Positions 36,899 to 47,309 of a stretch of 64,000 nucleotides of DNA are shown here, piece by piece. Each line of letters starts with the position of its first letter. Within the stretch, counting starts at the first letter, position 1. Source of the DNA: REEB509 sp049314555. GTDB taxonomy: Bacteria; Pseudomonadota; Alphaproteobacteria; Caulobacterales; Aquidulcibacteraceae. The position numbers and the translations under genes are program-made. Below the pieces are notes generated by a model. That model worked only from the letters and a program-made list of their open reading frames with translations. It did not search any database and had not been told where the DNA came from. The stretch is from positions 60,029-124,028 of the forward strand of contig JBMOEW010000003.1 of NCBI GenBank assembly GCA_049314555.1, read 5' to 3'.

Positions 36899-38437
36899 AT
36901 GGACGTCCGCGCCGCAGAAATTTCCGCCATTCTGAAAGAACAAATCAAAGGCTTTGGCGGTGAAGCCCAAGTCGCCGATGTCGGCCGCATCCTGTCGGTG
37001 GGCGACGGGATCGCCCGCGTCTATGGCCTGGATACGGTTCAGGCCGGCGAAATGGTGGAGTTTCCCGGCGGCGTGAAGGGCATGGCCCTGAACCTGGAGC
37101 GGGACTCAGTCGGCGTCGTGATCTTCGGCGAAGACCGCGGCCTGAAGGAAGGCGATACCGTTAAGCGCCTCGGCGAAATCGTGGACGTGCCGGTTGGCAA
37201 AGGCCTGCTCGGCCGGGTGGTCAATCCGCTCGGCGAACCGATCGACGGCAAAGGCCCAATCGTGGCCACCGAACGCCGCCGCGTCGACGTGAAGGCCCCT
37301 GGCATTATCCCGCGCCAGTCCGTCAACGAGCCGATGCAAACCGGCATCAAGTCGATCGACACCCTGATCCCGATCGGCCGCGGCCAGCGCGAACTGATTA
37401 TCGGCGACCGCCAAACCGGCAAGACCGCCATCGCCGTGGACACGATCTTGTATCAGCGCGATGCCCACGAAAAGAACCTGTCGGAGAGCGAAAAGCTCTA
37501 CTGCATCTACGTCGTCATCGGCCAGAAGCGCTCAACCGTGGCCCAGATCGTCAAGATTTTGGAAGACCGCGGCGCGCTGCAGTATTCCATCATCGTCGCC
37601 GCCACCGCCTCAGAGCCCGCCCCGCTGCAGTTCTTGGCCCCGTTCGCCGGCTGCGCCATGGGCGAATGGTTCCGCGACAACGGCATGCACGCCCTGATCA
37701 TCTATGACGATCTGTCCAAGCAGGCCGTGGCCTATCGCCAAATGTCGCTGCTCTTGCGCCGCCCGCCGGGCCGCGAAGCCTATCCAGGCGACGTGTTCTA
37801 TCTGCACTCCCGCCTCCTGGAGCGCGCCGCCAAGTTGAACAAAGACAACGGCAGCGGCTCTTTGACGGCGCTGCCCGTGATCGAAACCCAGGCCAACGAC
37901 GTGTCGGCCTACATCCCAACCAACGTGATCTCGATCACCGATGGCCAGATCTTCTTGGAAACAGACCTGTTCTACCAAGGCATCCGCCCCGCAGTGAACG
38001 TGGGTATTTCGGTGTCTCGGGTCGGATCCTCGGCCCAGATCAAGGCGATGAAGCAGGTTGCCGGCGCGATTAAGGGCGAACTCGCCCAGTACCGCGAAAT
38101 GGCGGCCTTCGCGAAGTTCGGCTCCGATCTGGACGCCTCCACCCAGCGCCTGCTCAACCGCGGCGCCCGCCTCACCGAACTCCTGAAGCAAGACCAGTAC
38201 GCCCCCGTGCCGGTCGAAGAGCAAGTGGTGCTGATCTACGCCGGCACCCGCGGCTACCTGGATAAAGTGCCGGTCAACCAGATTCGCCGCTTTGAAGCCG
38301 ATCTCGTCGAATGGCTGCGGGCGAAAAAGGCAGACCTGCTCACCGCCATCCGCGACAAAAAAGACATCAAGGCAGACAACATCGAAGAGCGCATCAAGGC
38401 GTCCCTGGATGAGTTCTCCGCCTCCTTCGCGGCGTAA
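36899..38437 (+). CDS. atpA: F1 ATP synthase subunit alpha
   Basis: Non-catalytic nucleotide-binding subunit of the F1 head, 512 aa. Walker A is [11 protein letters not shown], and the family signature with the arginine finger is in [17 protein letters not shown]. The N-terminal beta barrel begins with [27 protein letters not shown] ribosome site precedes the ATG. It is 41 nt after atpH and 75 nt before atpG. Confidence 0.98.
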   Translation: MDVRAAEISAILKEQIKGFGGEAQVADVGRILSVGDGIARVYGLDTVQAGEMVEFPGGVKGMALNLERDSVGVVIFGEDRGLKEGDTVKRLGEIVDVPVGKGLLGRVVNPLGEPIDGKGPIVATERRRVDVKAPGIIPRQSVNEPMQTGIKSIDTLIPIGRGQRELIIGDRQTGKTAIAVDTILYQRDAHEKNLSESEKLYCIYVVIGQKRSTVAQIVKILEDRGALQYSIIVAATASEPAPLQFLAPFAGCAMGEWFRDNGMHALIIYDDLSKQAVAYRQMSLLLRRPPGREAYPGDVFYLHSRLLERAAKLNKDNGSGSLTALPVIETQANDVSAYIPTNVISITDGQIFLETDLFYQGIRPAVNVGISVSRVGSSAQIKAMKQVAGAIKGELAQYREMAAFAKFGSDLDASTQRLLNRGARLTELLKQDQYAPVPVEEQVVLIYAGTRGYLDKVPVNQIRRFEADLVEWLRAKKADLLTAIRDKKDIKADNIEERIKASLDEFSASFAA

Positions 38438-38512
38438 GGCAAAGGGGCGCGCCGACGACCTCGCCGGCTTCATCAACACCTTCATTTTCCGCCAAAACCC
38501 GCAGAGCGCCTG

Positions 38513-39391
38513 ATGCCCTCACTTAAAGAGTTCCGCAACCGCATCACCAGCGTGAAGTCCACGCAAAAGATCACCAAGGCGATGCAGATGGTGGCCGCAG
38601 CCAAGCTGAAGCGCGCCCAAAGCGCCGCCGAAGCTGCGCGCCCCTATGCTGAACGCATGGCGGCCGTGATGGCCAACCTGGCCGCCAACGTGAAAGGCGA
38701 TAGCGCGCCTTTGCTGCTGCGCGGCACCGGCAAGGACGATGTGCACCTGCTGGTAGTCGCAAGCTCCGAGCGCGGCCTGTGCGGCGGCTTCAACACTCAG
38801 ATCGCCCGGCTTGCGCGGGAAAAAATCTCCGAACTGGTCAACGCCGGCAAAACGGTGAAAATCCTGGCCGTTGGCAAAAAGGGCAGGGACCAGCTGAAGC
38901 GCCTGCACGGCGATAAGATCATCGACTATATTGACTTGTCTCACTACAAGCAGATCGACGCCAGCGCCGCTCTGATCATCGGCGATAAGGTGCGCGAGCT
39001 TTACGCCGCCGGTCAGTTCGACGTCTGCACGTTGTTCTTCTCCACCTTCAAGTCGGTGATCTCGCAGGTGCCAACCGCCCAGCAGCTGATCCCGGCGGTT
39101 CCGCCGGTCGGCGCCAAGGCCCCAGACCTGAAGGGCGCGATCTACACCTACGAACCCAACGAAGCAGCCATCCTGGAAAACCTTCTGCCGCGCTATTTGA
39201 ACGGCCAAATCTTCAAGGCGCTCTTGGAGAACGCGGCTGGCGAACAGGGTGCCCGGATGTCGGCCATGGACAGCGCCACCCGCAACGCCGGCGACCTGAT
39301 CAAGAAGCTGACCCTCCGCTACAACCGTCAGCGTCAAGCCAACATCACCAAGGAGTTGATCGAAATCATCTCCGGTGCCGAAGCGCTTTAA
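38513..39391 (+). CDS. atpG: F1 ATP synthase subunit gamma
   Basis: Central rotor shaft of the F1 motor, 292 aa. The N-terminal coiled coil starts with the canonical [20 protein letters not shown]. The conserved C-terminal coil has [19 protein letters not shown] and [16 protein letters not shown]. Instead of atpD, the next gene 12 nt downstream is an Ohr peroxidase, with its own AAGGAG site overlapping the atpG stop. Confidence 0.98.
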   Translation: MPSLKEFRNRITSVKSTQKITKAMQMVAAAKLKRAQSAAEAARPYAERMAAVMANLAANVKGDSAPLLLRGTGKDDVHLLVVASSERGLCGGFNTQIARLAREKISELVNAGKTVKILAVGKKGRDQLKRLHGDKIIDYIDLSHYKQIDASAALIIGDKVRELYAAGQFDVCTLFFSTFKSVISQVPTAQQLIPAVPPVGAKAPDLKGAIYTYEPNEAAILENLLPRYLNGQIFKALLENAAGEQGARMSAMDSATRNAGDLIKKLTLRYNRQRQANITKELIEIISGAEAL

Positions 39392-39403
39392 GGAGTGGCA
39401 GTC

Positions 39404-39844
39404 ATGAGTGGTCCCACCTCAGTTCTTGCCTGGACATCCGCGATGGCCGAAGGCGGCCGCGCCAACGGTAAAGTCACGATCTGCGAATACGGCCCCCCCG
39501 GCGGTGCCTGGTTCCATATGGAGCACGCCAAGGGCTTTGGCGGCTCCGGCGAAGGCATGACGCCCGAGCAGTTCTTCGCCCTGGGTTACGCCTCCTGCTT
39601 CAACAGCGCCCTTCTGTTCGTGGCCGCACAACAGAAAGTCGACGTCACCAAAGCCCGCGTGAACTGCAAAGTCGGCATCGGCCCCAACGACGCCGGCGGC
39701 TTTGCCCTGAGCGTCAAACTGGCCGTTCAAATTCCTGGCATGGACCCCACGGCCGCCCGCGCCCTGGTCGAAGCCGCCCACCAAGTTTGCCCTTATTCCA
39801 ACGCAACGCGCGGCAACGTGCCGGTTGAGTTGGAGATCATGTAA
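39404..39844 (+). CDS. ohr: Ohr/OsmC family organic hydroperoxide reductase
   Basis: A 146-residue thiol peroxidase that reduces organic hydroperoxides with lipoyl or other dithiol donors. Both catalytic cysteines are present: C65 in GYASCFNSAL and C129 in HQVCPYSNATRGN. A conserved Arg (R19 in EGGRANG) is also kept. The second motif identifies the Ohr subgroup rather than OsmC. It lies between atpG (12 nt) and atpD (18 nt) with a strong AAGGAG site, so it should be transcribed with the ATP synthase. This placement is unusual. Confidence 0.9.
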   Translation: MSGPTSVLAWTSAMAEGGRANGKVTICEYGPPGGAWFHMEHAKGFGGSGEGMTPEQFFALGYASCFNSALLFVAAQQKVDVTKARVNCKVGIGPNDAGGFALSVKLAVQIPGMDPTAARALVEAAHQVCPYSNATRGNVPVELEIM

Positions 39845-41290
<1,446 letters not shown>

Positions 41291-41329
41291 GCGCGCTGCA
41301 CTTTTGCAAACACGGCCCAACACATCAGA

Positions 41330-41361
41330 GCCCGCCGGTAAATCCGGCGGGCTTCGTTTTT
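41330..41361 (+). terminator. Intrinsic terminator after atpD
   Basis: The 9-bp stem GCCCGCCGG/CCGGCGGGC (41330-41338 and 41344-41352), with loop TAAAT, is followed by TTCGTTTTT. It is a textbook rho-independent terminator 40 nt past the atpD stop. It separates atpHAG-ohr-atpD from atpC. Confidence 0.92.
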
Positions 41362-41387
41362 GGATTTCGTCCAGTTTGTGCTACACT
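41360..41387 (+). promoter_or_regulatory. Promoter of the PIN toxin-antitoxin pair, probably leaderless
   Basis: TTGGAT at 41360-41365 and TACACT at 41382-41387 are 16 bp apart. The -10 hexamer ends only 6 nt before the antitoxin ATG at 41394, so the mRNA would start at or next to the start codon. No Shine-Dalgarno sequence is present, which supports leaderless translation. The -35 box overlaps the T-run of the atpD terminator. Confidence 0.55.
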
Positions 41388-41393
41388 CAAGCC

Positions 41394-41699
41394 ATGATCA
41401 CGGTCTCATTGAACGACGCGCGCGATAAGCTTCCGGAGCTCATCGAAAAGCTTGGGCGCGGCGAAGATGTGGTTGTCACGGACAAGGGTCAGGCGGTGGC
41501 GCGAGTTACGGCCGCCGCCGTATTTGAGGTGCCAGCAACGAATGAGGACTTGGCAGCCTTCATCAAGCGGCGGCGCGCGGCGTTGGGCCTGGCTGCTTCG
41601 CCGCCTGCCATTCCGGACGATTTTGATTTGCCAACCCACGAAGACGACTGGCTCGATAATCCCCGCGACCCTTTGAATGAAGGCCGGCTGGGCGCGTGA
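41394..41699 (+). CDS. Type II antitoxin, Phd/YefM (prevent-host-death) family
   Basis: A 101-residue antitoxin. The N-terminal DNA-binding part MITVSLNDARDKLPELIEKL, then GEDVVVTDKGQAVARV, is the Phd/YefM signature. The acidic C-terminal tail (DDFDLPTHEDDW) would wrap the toxin. The stop overlaps the GTG of the toxin gene by four bases (GTGA). It is expected to autorepress the pair together with the toxin. Confidence 0.88.
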   Translation: MITVSLNDARDKLPELIEKLGRGEDVVVTDKGQAVARVTAAAVFEVPATNEDLAAFIKRRRAALGLAASPPAIPDDFDLPTHEDDWLDNPRDPLNEGRLGA

Positions 41700-42079
41700 A
41701 ACTCCTTCTCAATACACACATTTTCCTCTGGCTGTCACAACAGCCAGAGCGAATTCCCGCGCCGCTCGCCATTGCGCTTCAAGCAAACTTCCTTGAGTTA
41801 CACTTGAGCGTGGTTTCGATCTGGGAAATCCGTACCAAGATGCGCAAAGGCAAGCTTGCCCTTGCCGACCCTTTGGAGGCGCTGGTTCGGCTCGTCGTCG
41901 AACCCGACGCGCGCATGCTGCCGCTGACCTACAGCCACGTGCTGCACGAGCTGCCCGATCCACCCGTCACGATCGATCCGTACGACCGGTTGCTGCTGGG
42001 CCAGTGCGATGTCGAGGGCTTGGCGCTGATCACCGTTGATAGCGAGCTGATGGATCATAGGCTTGCGTACAAGCCCTAA
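41696..42079 (+). CDS. PIN domain toxin (VapC-like) with first catalytic Asp replaced by Asn
   Basis: A 127-residue PIN-fold ribonuclease-type toxin, start GTG. It keeps E44 (VSIWEI), D94 and D97 (DPYDRLLLGQ) and D115 (ITVDSE). The first metal-binding Asp of the family, expected in LLLDTH, is Asn here (N6 in LLLNTH), because the codon reads AAT rather than GAT. PIN nucleases coordinate Mg through that residue, so this copy may be inactive or attenuated. It is translationally coupled to the antitoxin and convergent with the next gene (4 nt overlap). Confidence 0.88.
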   Translation: MKLLLNTHIFLWLSQQPERIPAPLAIALQANFLELHLSVVSIWEIRTKMRKGKLALADPLEALVRLVVEPDARMLPLTYSHVLHELPDPPVTIDPYDRLLLGQCDVEGLALITVDSELMDHRLAYKP

Positions 42080-42804
42080 CCCGCACTGAGCGCCTTTAGG
42101 CTCCAGTCGGCAGCGAGGATGAGGCCGGCTGCCACGAAGCCGCCGAGGATGGTGAGGCCTATCCGGGTAAACAGACGCTCTCTGGTGGATAGACCCGCGG
42201 CGACAACAAGTGCCCCCCACAATGCAATTGCCCCTCCAAGGGCCAACACGCCGCTGCAGCTGGCCAAGCCGGGCACGAATGAAAGCCCGGCGCCAAGTAC
42301 AAAAAAGAGTGCGGAAAATTGAGAAAACAACAAAAGGCCTATCCGCGCTTCGTTAAATTGGCCCCTGGCAAACACAATAGCAGCACCCGTCGCTCCCATA
42401 AGCAATAAGGGTGCGCCAGCAACCGCACCCTGTGAGGCCCAGCCAGTACCAGCGGCAAAAAGCCCGACAACAAGTGCAGCAATAAAGACAGCTGCTGTAC
42501 TGAACGGTCCGGCCAGTAGCGCGTTACGCAGCTCCCCGCCTCGAATTGCTGTGCGCGCTGAAGCCACCACAACCACCATCCCCAGCGCAAACACCGGCCG
42601 CCACACCGGATCCAACACCAAGCCCCACCCAAACCGCGCATTCACCCACTCAATCGCAGGCTGCACCAGCGGCTCCACCGCCGCCCCCAGCACCGCCATG
42701 ATCCGGTTGTAGCCATCCACGATCCACTGCAGGGCAGGGACCAGCTGGTGGTCCACCAACACGCTCTCGATGATCGATAGGATCGAAGGCCCGCCAACGG
42801 CCAC
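42076..42804 (-). CDS. Membrane protein of unknown function
   Basis: A 242-residue protein. An N-terminal soluble part (about 1-65, with VDHQLVPALQWIVDGYNRIM) is followed by about six or seven hydrophobic helices with Ala/Gly/Leu-rich sequence. The start is GTG at 42804; no better ATG is available in frame near the N-terminus. No recognisable domain is seen. Its DNA is less GC-rich at third positions in the central part than the neighbouring atp genes, which fits later arrival with the PIN module. Confidence 0.6.
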   Translation of the reverse strand: MAVGGPSILSIIESVLVDHQLVPALQWIVDGYNRIMAVLGAAVEPLVQPAIEWVNARFGWGLVLDPVWRPVFALGMVVVVASARTAIRGGELRNALLAGPFSTAAVFIAALVVGLFAAGTGWASQGAVAGAPLLLMGATGAAIVFARGQFNEARIGLLLFSQFSALFFVLGAGLSFVPGLASCSGVLALGGAIALWGALVVAAGLSTRERLFTRIGLTILGGFVAAGLILAADWSLKALSAG

Positions 42805-42991
42805 CGCAAAAAGGATCGGAAACTACCCCAAATCCTTCAGCGCTTCGCAGAGTGTTAGCTTGTCGGGTTTCGCCGCGTCCGCTATCCGCCCCTCCCGCGT
42901 TGGATGGCAACCTTACCAAAGCGCCGATGCGACGTCCAATGCGGGCCTGAAGGCCCGCGGTCCACTTAAGGCATATCCCAACCGCAAACCC

Positions 42992-44362
42992 TCACCGCGC
43001 CGGCAAAGCCTCGATCCAATCCGCCAGCACCCGCGCCACCTCTGGGTTAAACGGCGCCCCCGTGGCCTGACCACCGGCCGCCCGGTTCGCCGCCTGCGCC
43101 TCCGCCCGCGTACCCTCCAGCCCAAACCCATGCCCCGTACGCGGCAAGAATGTGTATTGCGCCGTGCCCGGACGATAGTGATTGACGATATCCACGATCA
43201 GCTGATGGTCGCGCGCGTCGATCGCAGCGAAATCGCTCTCGCCGTACATCGCAAGCACCGGCGCATCCCCGCCGCGCCACGCGCGCGCCAGCCGCAGCCC
43301 GCCAATTTGGCGCCAATAGCTTACATCGCGGAACAAGATCTGCTCCCCGCCATCCCAATTCAGCAGACCGTTCAACATCCCCGCATACAGGGCGTTCTCT
43401 TCAGCGATCGTGGACAAGGCCGTTCTCTCGTTAAAGATCCGGTCGAGCAGCGGGCGCATGTTTTCGCTCAGCTCTTCGCCGTCGGCAGGGTCCATGCCGT
43501 TAGAGAAAAAGCTCTGCACGCGCATCAACTCGATCATGTAATCGTGCCAACTGCGCACCACGGTTCCCATTACCGCCACGCCCCGCAGGCCGTCGGTTTC
43601 CGCCGCCAGCAAGGGGGCCTGCAATCCACCCATCGAATGCCCAAACAGCACGATCCGGGAAGCGTCCACCCCGTAGGTTTCCGTCAACCTCGTAAGACCC
43701 GCCCGGAACGCCGCAAGCTCGGTGGTGAAGTCGTTGGTCAGGCATTGCGGCCCACCAAGACTGTCACCCATCCCAGGCTTTTCAACGCGGTAGGTTGCAA
43801 TGCCCCGCGCTGCGAGACCCTGCACCAGTGCCCGATACGGATTGTCTGGCGTCGCCCCTTCGATGGTCGCGCAGTAATAGCCTTGAATAAAATACAAGAC
43901 CGGCCCGTTTGCCGGTGCCCCGTCCGGGGTCACAAGGATATCGCGCAAGAGCCCGCCCTGGAACGGCACAGCCCCATACCTGGCCTGCGCCCCGGAATAG
44001 GTTTCCAGCGGCCGCGCGACCGCACGCGTCTGGGCTTGGCGCACCTCAGTGCCGCGCCGATAGGCAAGTTGCACCCGGTCTCCGGCCCGCAGGCCGTTGG
44101 CAACAGCAACTGCCTCCGGCGTAGTGGGCGTGGGTACACCATTCACCGCGGTCAAGACATCATCGGCCCGCAAGCCCGCCCGGTCCGCGGTGGAGGAGGG
44201 CGTCACCGCCACCACCCGCACGCCGCCTTCGCCCGGCGCCAATTGCACCCCGAGCGCCCCCCGCCGGGTCAGCTCCTGCTGTGGCTGCGCCTGCGCCGTT
44301 ACAACACCCGCAGCCACCAAGCAGAAGGCCGCTACAACGAGACTGCTCAAAGATTTGCCCAT
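42992..44362 (-). CDS. Secreted PDZ - alpha/beta hydrolase fusion
   Basis: A 456-residue exported enzyme. The signal peptide (MGKSLSSLVVAAFCLVAAGV, cleavage near AQAQ) is followed by a PDZ domain at about 35-112 (LGVQLAPGEGGVRVVAVTP, AGLRADDVLTAVNG). An alpha/beta hydrolase fills residues 125-456. The nucleophile S243 is in GHSMGG, with an acid in MYGESDFAAID and a histidine in RTGHGF. The PDZ may bind peptide C-termini or position substrates. An inverted repeat, ATCGA-N3-TCGAT, lies 33 nt upstream of the start. Confidence 0.85.
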   Translation of the reverse strand: MGKSLSSLVVAAFCLVAAGVVTAQAQPQQELTRRGALGVQLAPGEGGVRVVAVTPSSTADRAGLRADDVLTAVNGVPTPTTPEAVAVANGLRAGDRVQLAYRRGTEVRQAQTRAVARPLETYSGAQARYGAVPFQGGLLRDILVTPDGAPANGPVLYFIQGYYCATIEGATPDNPYRALVQGLAARGIATYRVEKPGMGDSLGGPQCLTNDFTTELAAFRAGLTRLTETYGVDASRIVLFGHSMGGLQAPLLAAETDGLRGVAVMGTVVRSWHDYMIELMRVQSFFSNGMDPADGEELSENMRPLLDRIFNERTALSTIAEENALYAGMLNGLLNWDGGEQILFRDVSYWRQIGGLRLARAWRGGDAPVLAMYGESDFAAIDARDHQLIVDIVNHYRPGTAQYTFLPRTGHGFGLEGTRAEAQAANRAAGGQATGAPFNPEVARVLADWIEALPAR

Positions 44363-44394
44363 GGTTGCCCCCAAAGCTGCGCAGCGCGCGCTAT

Positions 44395-44407
44395 ATCGAA
44401 TATCGAT
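44395..44407. promoter_or_regulatory. Inverted repeat ATCGA-N3-TCGAT upstream of PDZ-hydrolase gene
   Basis: A perfect 5-3-5 inverted repeat centred about 39 nt upstream of the minus-strand start at 44362. Its core and spacing match the 6-3-6 repeat at 10111-10125 in front of another exported hydrolase. Confidence 0.4.
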
Positions 44408-44558
44408 GCAGGTTAGGCGAAATTTATCGTTTTTCAATGCAGAAAACGCGATTTTCCGACACCCCGCACCGACACCACACACTCGGCTTGCCCCAACCGC
44501 GAGAGTCGTTCATTCAGATAACCGCTTTGAGGGCTTCGCCCGTGGGGGCAATCCAACC

Positions 44559-45089
44559 ATGAAATCCGCCGCAGAACTTGCCGCCTACCTTGTAACAGAA
44601 GGCCTGTTGCCAACGATTGCCGGCCAAGCGCCGCTGGCACCGCCGCCGGCGGGGACCACGCAATTGTCGCAGGAAGATCGTGTGGCCGCAGGCTTTCCCG
44701 GCTTCGGCATGACGGTGCGCTATCCCGCAGCCGACGGATTTGTCTTGGGCGACATGGGCCATCAAACCGCAACCCTGCGCCTGAATGCCGCCAACCACGC
44801 CGATGCCTTGGCCACTTTGAAGGCACACCTGGTCAACGGCATGCGCGATATCCAAACCGGCGGTGCAGCCCTGGTGAGCGCCAGTCGCGCGCAGGAAATC
44901 TTCATGATCCGGGTCGCGGAAAAGCGCTACGCCCGCGTCACCGTGATTTATTCCACCAGCGCCGGCACCGAAGCCCCCTTCGATATCGCTGTCACCGGCA
45001 TGGAAGCCGTGGGCCACCGATCGGGCGGCGCAATGGGCCCAGCGCCCGGCCTGCGCGGCCCTTTGGCTGCACCGCAGGCTGCGCCTTGA
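44559..45089 (+). CDS. Protein of unknown function
   Basis: A 176-residue protein with no signal peptide or transmembrane helix. It starts MKSAAELAAYLVTEGLLPTI, has a Pro-rich turn (LAPPPAG), a central segment LRLNAANHADALATLKAHLV with helical character, and a strand-rich part (YARVTVIYSTSAG). The C-terminus is Gly/Pro/Ala-rich. No family is recognised. It lies 32 nt upstream of atpC and could be cotranscribed with it. The start is the first ATG after the divergent hydrolase promoter. Confidence 0.6.
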   Translation: MKSAAELAAYLVTEGLLPTIAGQAPLAPPPAGTTQLSQEDRVAAGFPGFGMTVRYPAADGFVLGDMGHQTATLRLNAANHADALATLKAHLVNGMRDIQTGGAALVSASRAQEIFMIRVAEKRYARVTVIYSTSAGTEAPFDIAVTGMEAVGHRSGGAMGPAPGLRGPLAAPQAAP

Positions 45090-45121
45090 GTTTTCCCGCC
45101 AATCGGGCTTAAAGCAGGCGC

Positions 45122-45520
45122 ATGGCAGATAAGCTTCACTTTTCCCTCGTCTCGCCCGCGCGCGAACTGTTCGCCGGCGAAGTTGATCACGTTGTAGTGC
45201 CGGGCGCTGAAGGCGAATTCGGCGTCCTGGCCCGTCATGCGCCGTTGATGGCCACCATCCGTCCGGGGGCCCTGCGCATCCTCAACGATGGCCAAGAACG
45301 CCGCATCTTCGTCAACGGCGGCTTTGCCGATGTCACCCCGGATGGCCTGACGGTCCTTGCGGAAGACGCGGTGGACCTCGAAAGCTTCGATGTCGCCGGC
45401 CTCGAAGTGGATCTGAAAAACGCCCGTGATGACCTCACGGACGCCAAGGACGAAGGGCAAAAAAACCTGGCTCAGTCAAAGCTTGCGCGCCTCGAAGCGC
45501 TGCGCGCAGCCTTGCGCTGA
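45122..45520 (+). CDS. atpC: F1 ATP synthase subunit epsilon
   Basis: Rotor subunit and intrinsic inhibitor of F1, 132 aa. It has the N-terminal beta sandwich (KLHFSLVSPARELFAGEVDHVVVPG, then GEFGVLARHAPLMA) and a C-terminal helical tail. It is normally next to atpD, but here 3.8 kb, a terminator and four to five unrelated genes intervene. Its expression must depend on a different promoter, perhaps that of the preceding hypothetical gene. Confidence 0.96.
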   Translation: MADKLHFSLVSPARELFAGEVDHVVVPGAEGEFGVLARHAPLMATIRPGALRILNDGQERRIFVNGGFADVTPDGLTVLAEDAVDLESFDVAGLEVDLKNARDDLTDAKDEGQKNLAQSKLARLEALRAALR

Positions 45521-45532
45521 GGGGGGAGCCCG

Positions 45533-46498
45533 ATGGGCGGTCTGCACCCCGCCCTGATCCCTCCCATTGCCGGAGCCTCTATCGGCGCGGTGCTCTTGAC
45601 GCTGGCGTTCGCATGGGCGCTGGAAAAGGGCCGCACGGCAAGCGCGCGCCGATGGGCGCTGTTCCTGTCCGGGATCGCAAGCCTGGTGTACGTGCTCAAC
45701 GTCTATGCTTGGCTGATTGAACCGCGCCAGCTGGTGGTCCGCCGCGACGTGGTTCAGTCCGCCGCGTGGAGCGGCCCACCGCTCACGATTGCTGTGATCG
45801 GGGACACGCATGTGTCTGGTGCCCATGTCGACTCGCCACGCATAGCAGCGTTGGTGTCGCGGGTGAATGCCTTGCGCCCAGACGTGGTCATTCTGCTCGG
45901 CGATTACGTGGGCGGACACCTCCCGGAGGAAAGCAGGTCCAACAGCGAGCGGCTGGATATCATGCTGGGCTTGGCCGCCTTCGCCCGCTTGACCGCGCCA
46001 TTGGGGGTGGTCGCCGTGCTGGGCAACCACGACAGCTGGTACAGCCGATCCGATATCCAACAGGCCCTGGAAGAGGCCGGTGTGGCTGTTCTTTGGAACC
46101 GCAGCGTGGTGGTTGAAAGGGAAGGGGCACCGTTTGCGGTGGCGGGTTTGGCAGACAAAGACACCGGCACCCCAGACCTCGCCCTCGCCCTCGAAAGCGT
46201 GCCAGAGGGCTTGCCGGTGATCGTGGCAACCCATTCCCCCGATCCGTTTGCAACCTTTCAGCGGCCGATCGCTTTGACCTTGGCCGCCCATACCCACTGC
46301 GGTCAGGTGACGATCCCCCTCTTGGGCCGGCCGATCGTCCCGTCAGACTTCGGCCAGCGCTATGCCTGCGGGCGGATCACCGAGAACGCCAACACCATGA
46401 TCGTGACGGCTGGTGTTGGCGTCAGCATTTTGCCGGTGCGGTTCTTGAACCCGCCGGAAGTGCGCCTGATCACGCTCCAGGCGGCAGCCCCCAACTGA
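45533..46498 (+). CDS. Membrane-anchored metallophosphoesterase
   Basis: A 321-residue protein with two N-terminal transmembrane helices (about 8-28 and 40-60) and a calcineurin-like phosphoesterase domain on the far side. Metal ligands are in GDTHVSG, GDYVGG, GNHDSW, ATHSPD and HTHCGQV, all complete. It resembles the YkuE-type phosphodiesterases that act on phospholipids or precursors at the membrane. It starts 12 nt after atpC and its 3' end overlaps the convergent hydrolase gene by 29 nt. Confidence 0.88.
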   Translation: MGGLHPALIPPIAGASIGAVLLTLAFAWALEKGRTASARRWALFLSGIASLVYVLNVYAWLIEPRQLVVRRDVVQSAAWSGPPLTIAVIGDTHVSGAHVDSPRIAALVSRVNALRPDVVILLGDYVGGHLPEESRSNSERLDIMLGLAAFARLTAPLGVVAVLGNHDSWYSRSDIQQALEEAGVAVLWNRSVVVEREGAPFAVAGLADKDTGTPDLALALESVPEGLPVIVATHSPDPFATFQRPIALTLAAHTHCGQVTIPLLGRPIVPSDFGQRYACGRITENANTMIVTAGVGVSILPVRFLNPPEVRLITLQAAAPN

Positions 46499-47309
46499 AC
46501 AGGCGCAACGGCTTTTGCACCGCCGCACCTGGCTCGCTGTCTGCCTGCAAACCCCGCTCCTGCAGCCAGCCTAAAGCCCGTTCCGCCACGTGCGGCCACT
46601 CCGGTTCCCCGATCAGCCAATGGCTCATGTCCTTGAAGATCGTCATGTCGGCCTGGCCCGCCGGGAAGCGGTTCACCATCCGCCGGACAGTGGACGCAGG
46701 GTTCACCCGGTCCTGGCCCCCCGCAAGCGCCAAAACCGGCGCTGAAATCTTGTACACTGGGGCGGCTGAGGCCATCGCGTGGTCCAACCACCACTGCAAG
46801 GTCTCCATCACCGCGCGCCCACTTTCCGGTGCAAACCGCGCAAACATGGCGCGCGCATCCTCCCGCGACAGGCGATCAAGCGTGGTCTGCCGCGCGATTC
46901 CATAGTCCGGCACCACCGGTCGGCGCCAATAATCACCCAAGAGCGTCAGGCCAAAATTGCTGCCATGCTCGTCCAGCGTGGTGGGCATTACCCCCCACGG
47001 GGCAGAAGGGGCAAGCAACACCAGCGCTTTGCACGGCCCCCGCGTCGCCGCCACTTGCGCCACCAACCCGCCCAGCGAATGGCCAACCAGGATCGGCGGC
47101 CGAGGCAAACTCTTTGCGTAGCGGACGATGGCATCGGCATAGGCGCGCACACCGCACTGTGCCAAAAGCTCAAGGCTTCCCCCGCGCTCGTGGTGCGGCA
47201 AATCGGGCGTGTGGGTGTCATAGCCGGCGGCTTCAAACGGCTTTCGGAACTGGTCAAACGCCCAGCCCCCACAAAACGCGCCGTGCACGAAGATAATTGG
47301 TATGCTCAT
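46470..47309 (-). CDS. Alpha/beta hydrolase
   Basis: A 279-residue hydrolase of the single-domain type. The oxyanion/HG motif is IIFVHGAFCGGWAFDQF, the nucleophile lies in LVGHSLGGLVAQ, the acid in LAGGQDRVNP and the histidine in FKDMSHWLIGE. No signal peptide. The substrate is unknown, perhaps a small ester. The ATG at 47309 gives MSIPIIFVHG directly; an upstream reading adds a Gly-rich leader of no known type. Confidence 0.88.
   Translation of the reverse strand: MSIPIIFVHGAFCGGWAFDQFRKPFEAAGYDTHTPDLPHHERGGSLELLAQCGVRAYADAIVRYAKSLPRPPILVGHSLGGLVAQVAATRGPCKALVLLAPSAPWGVMPTTLDEHGSNFGLTLLGDYWRRPVVPDYGIARQTTLDRLSREDARAMFARFAPESGRAVMETLQWWLDHAMASAAPVYKISAPVLALAGGQDRVNPASTVRRMVNRFPAGQADMTIFKDMSHWLIGEPEWPHVAERALGWLQERGLQADSEPGAAVQKPLRLFSWGLPPGA

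Noticed and set aside
38438..38512. Small gene between atpA and atpG
   Set aside because: The 75-nt gap has no start with a ribosome site; the open frame crossing it is the +1 shadow of atpA.
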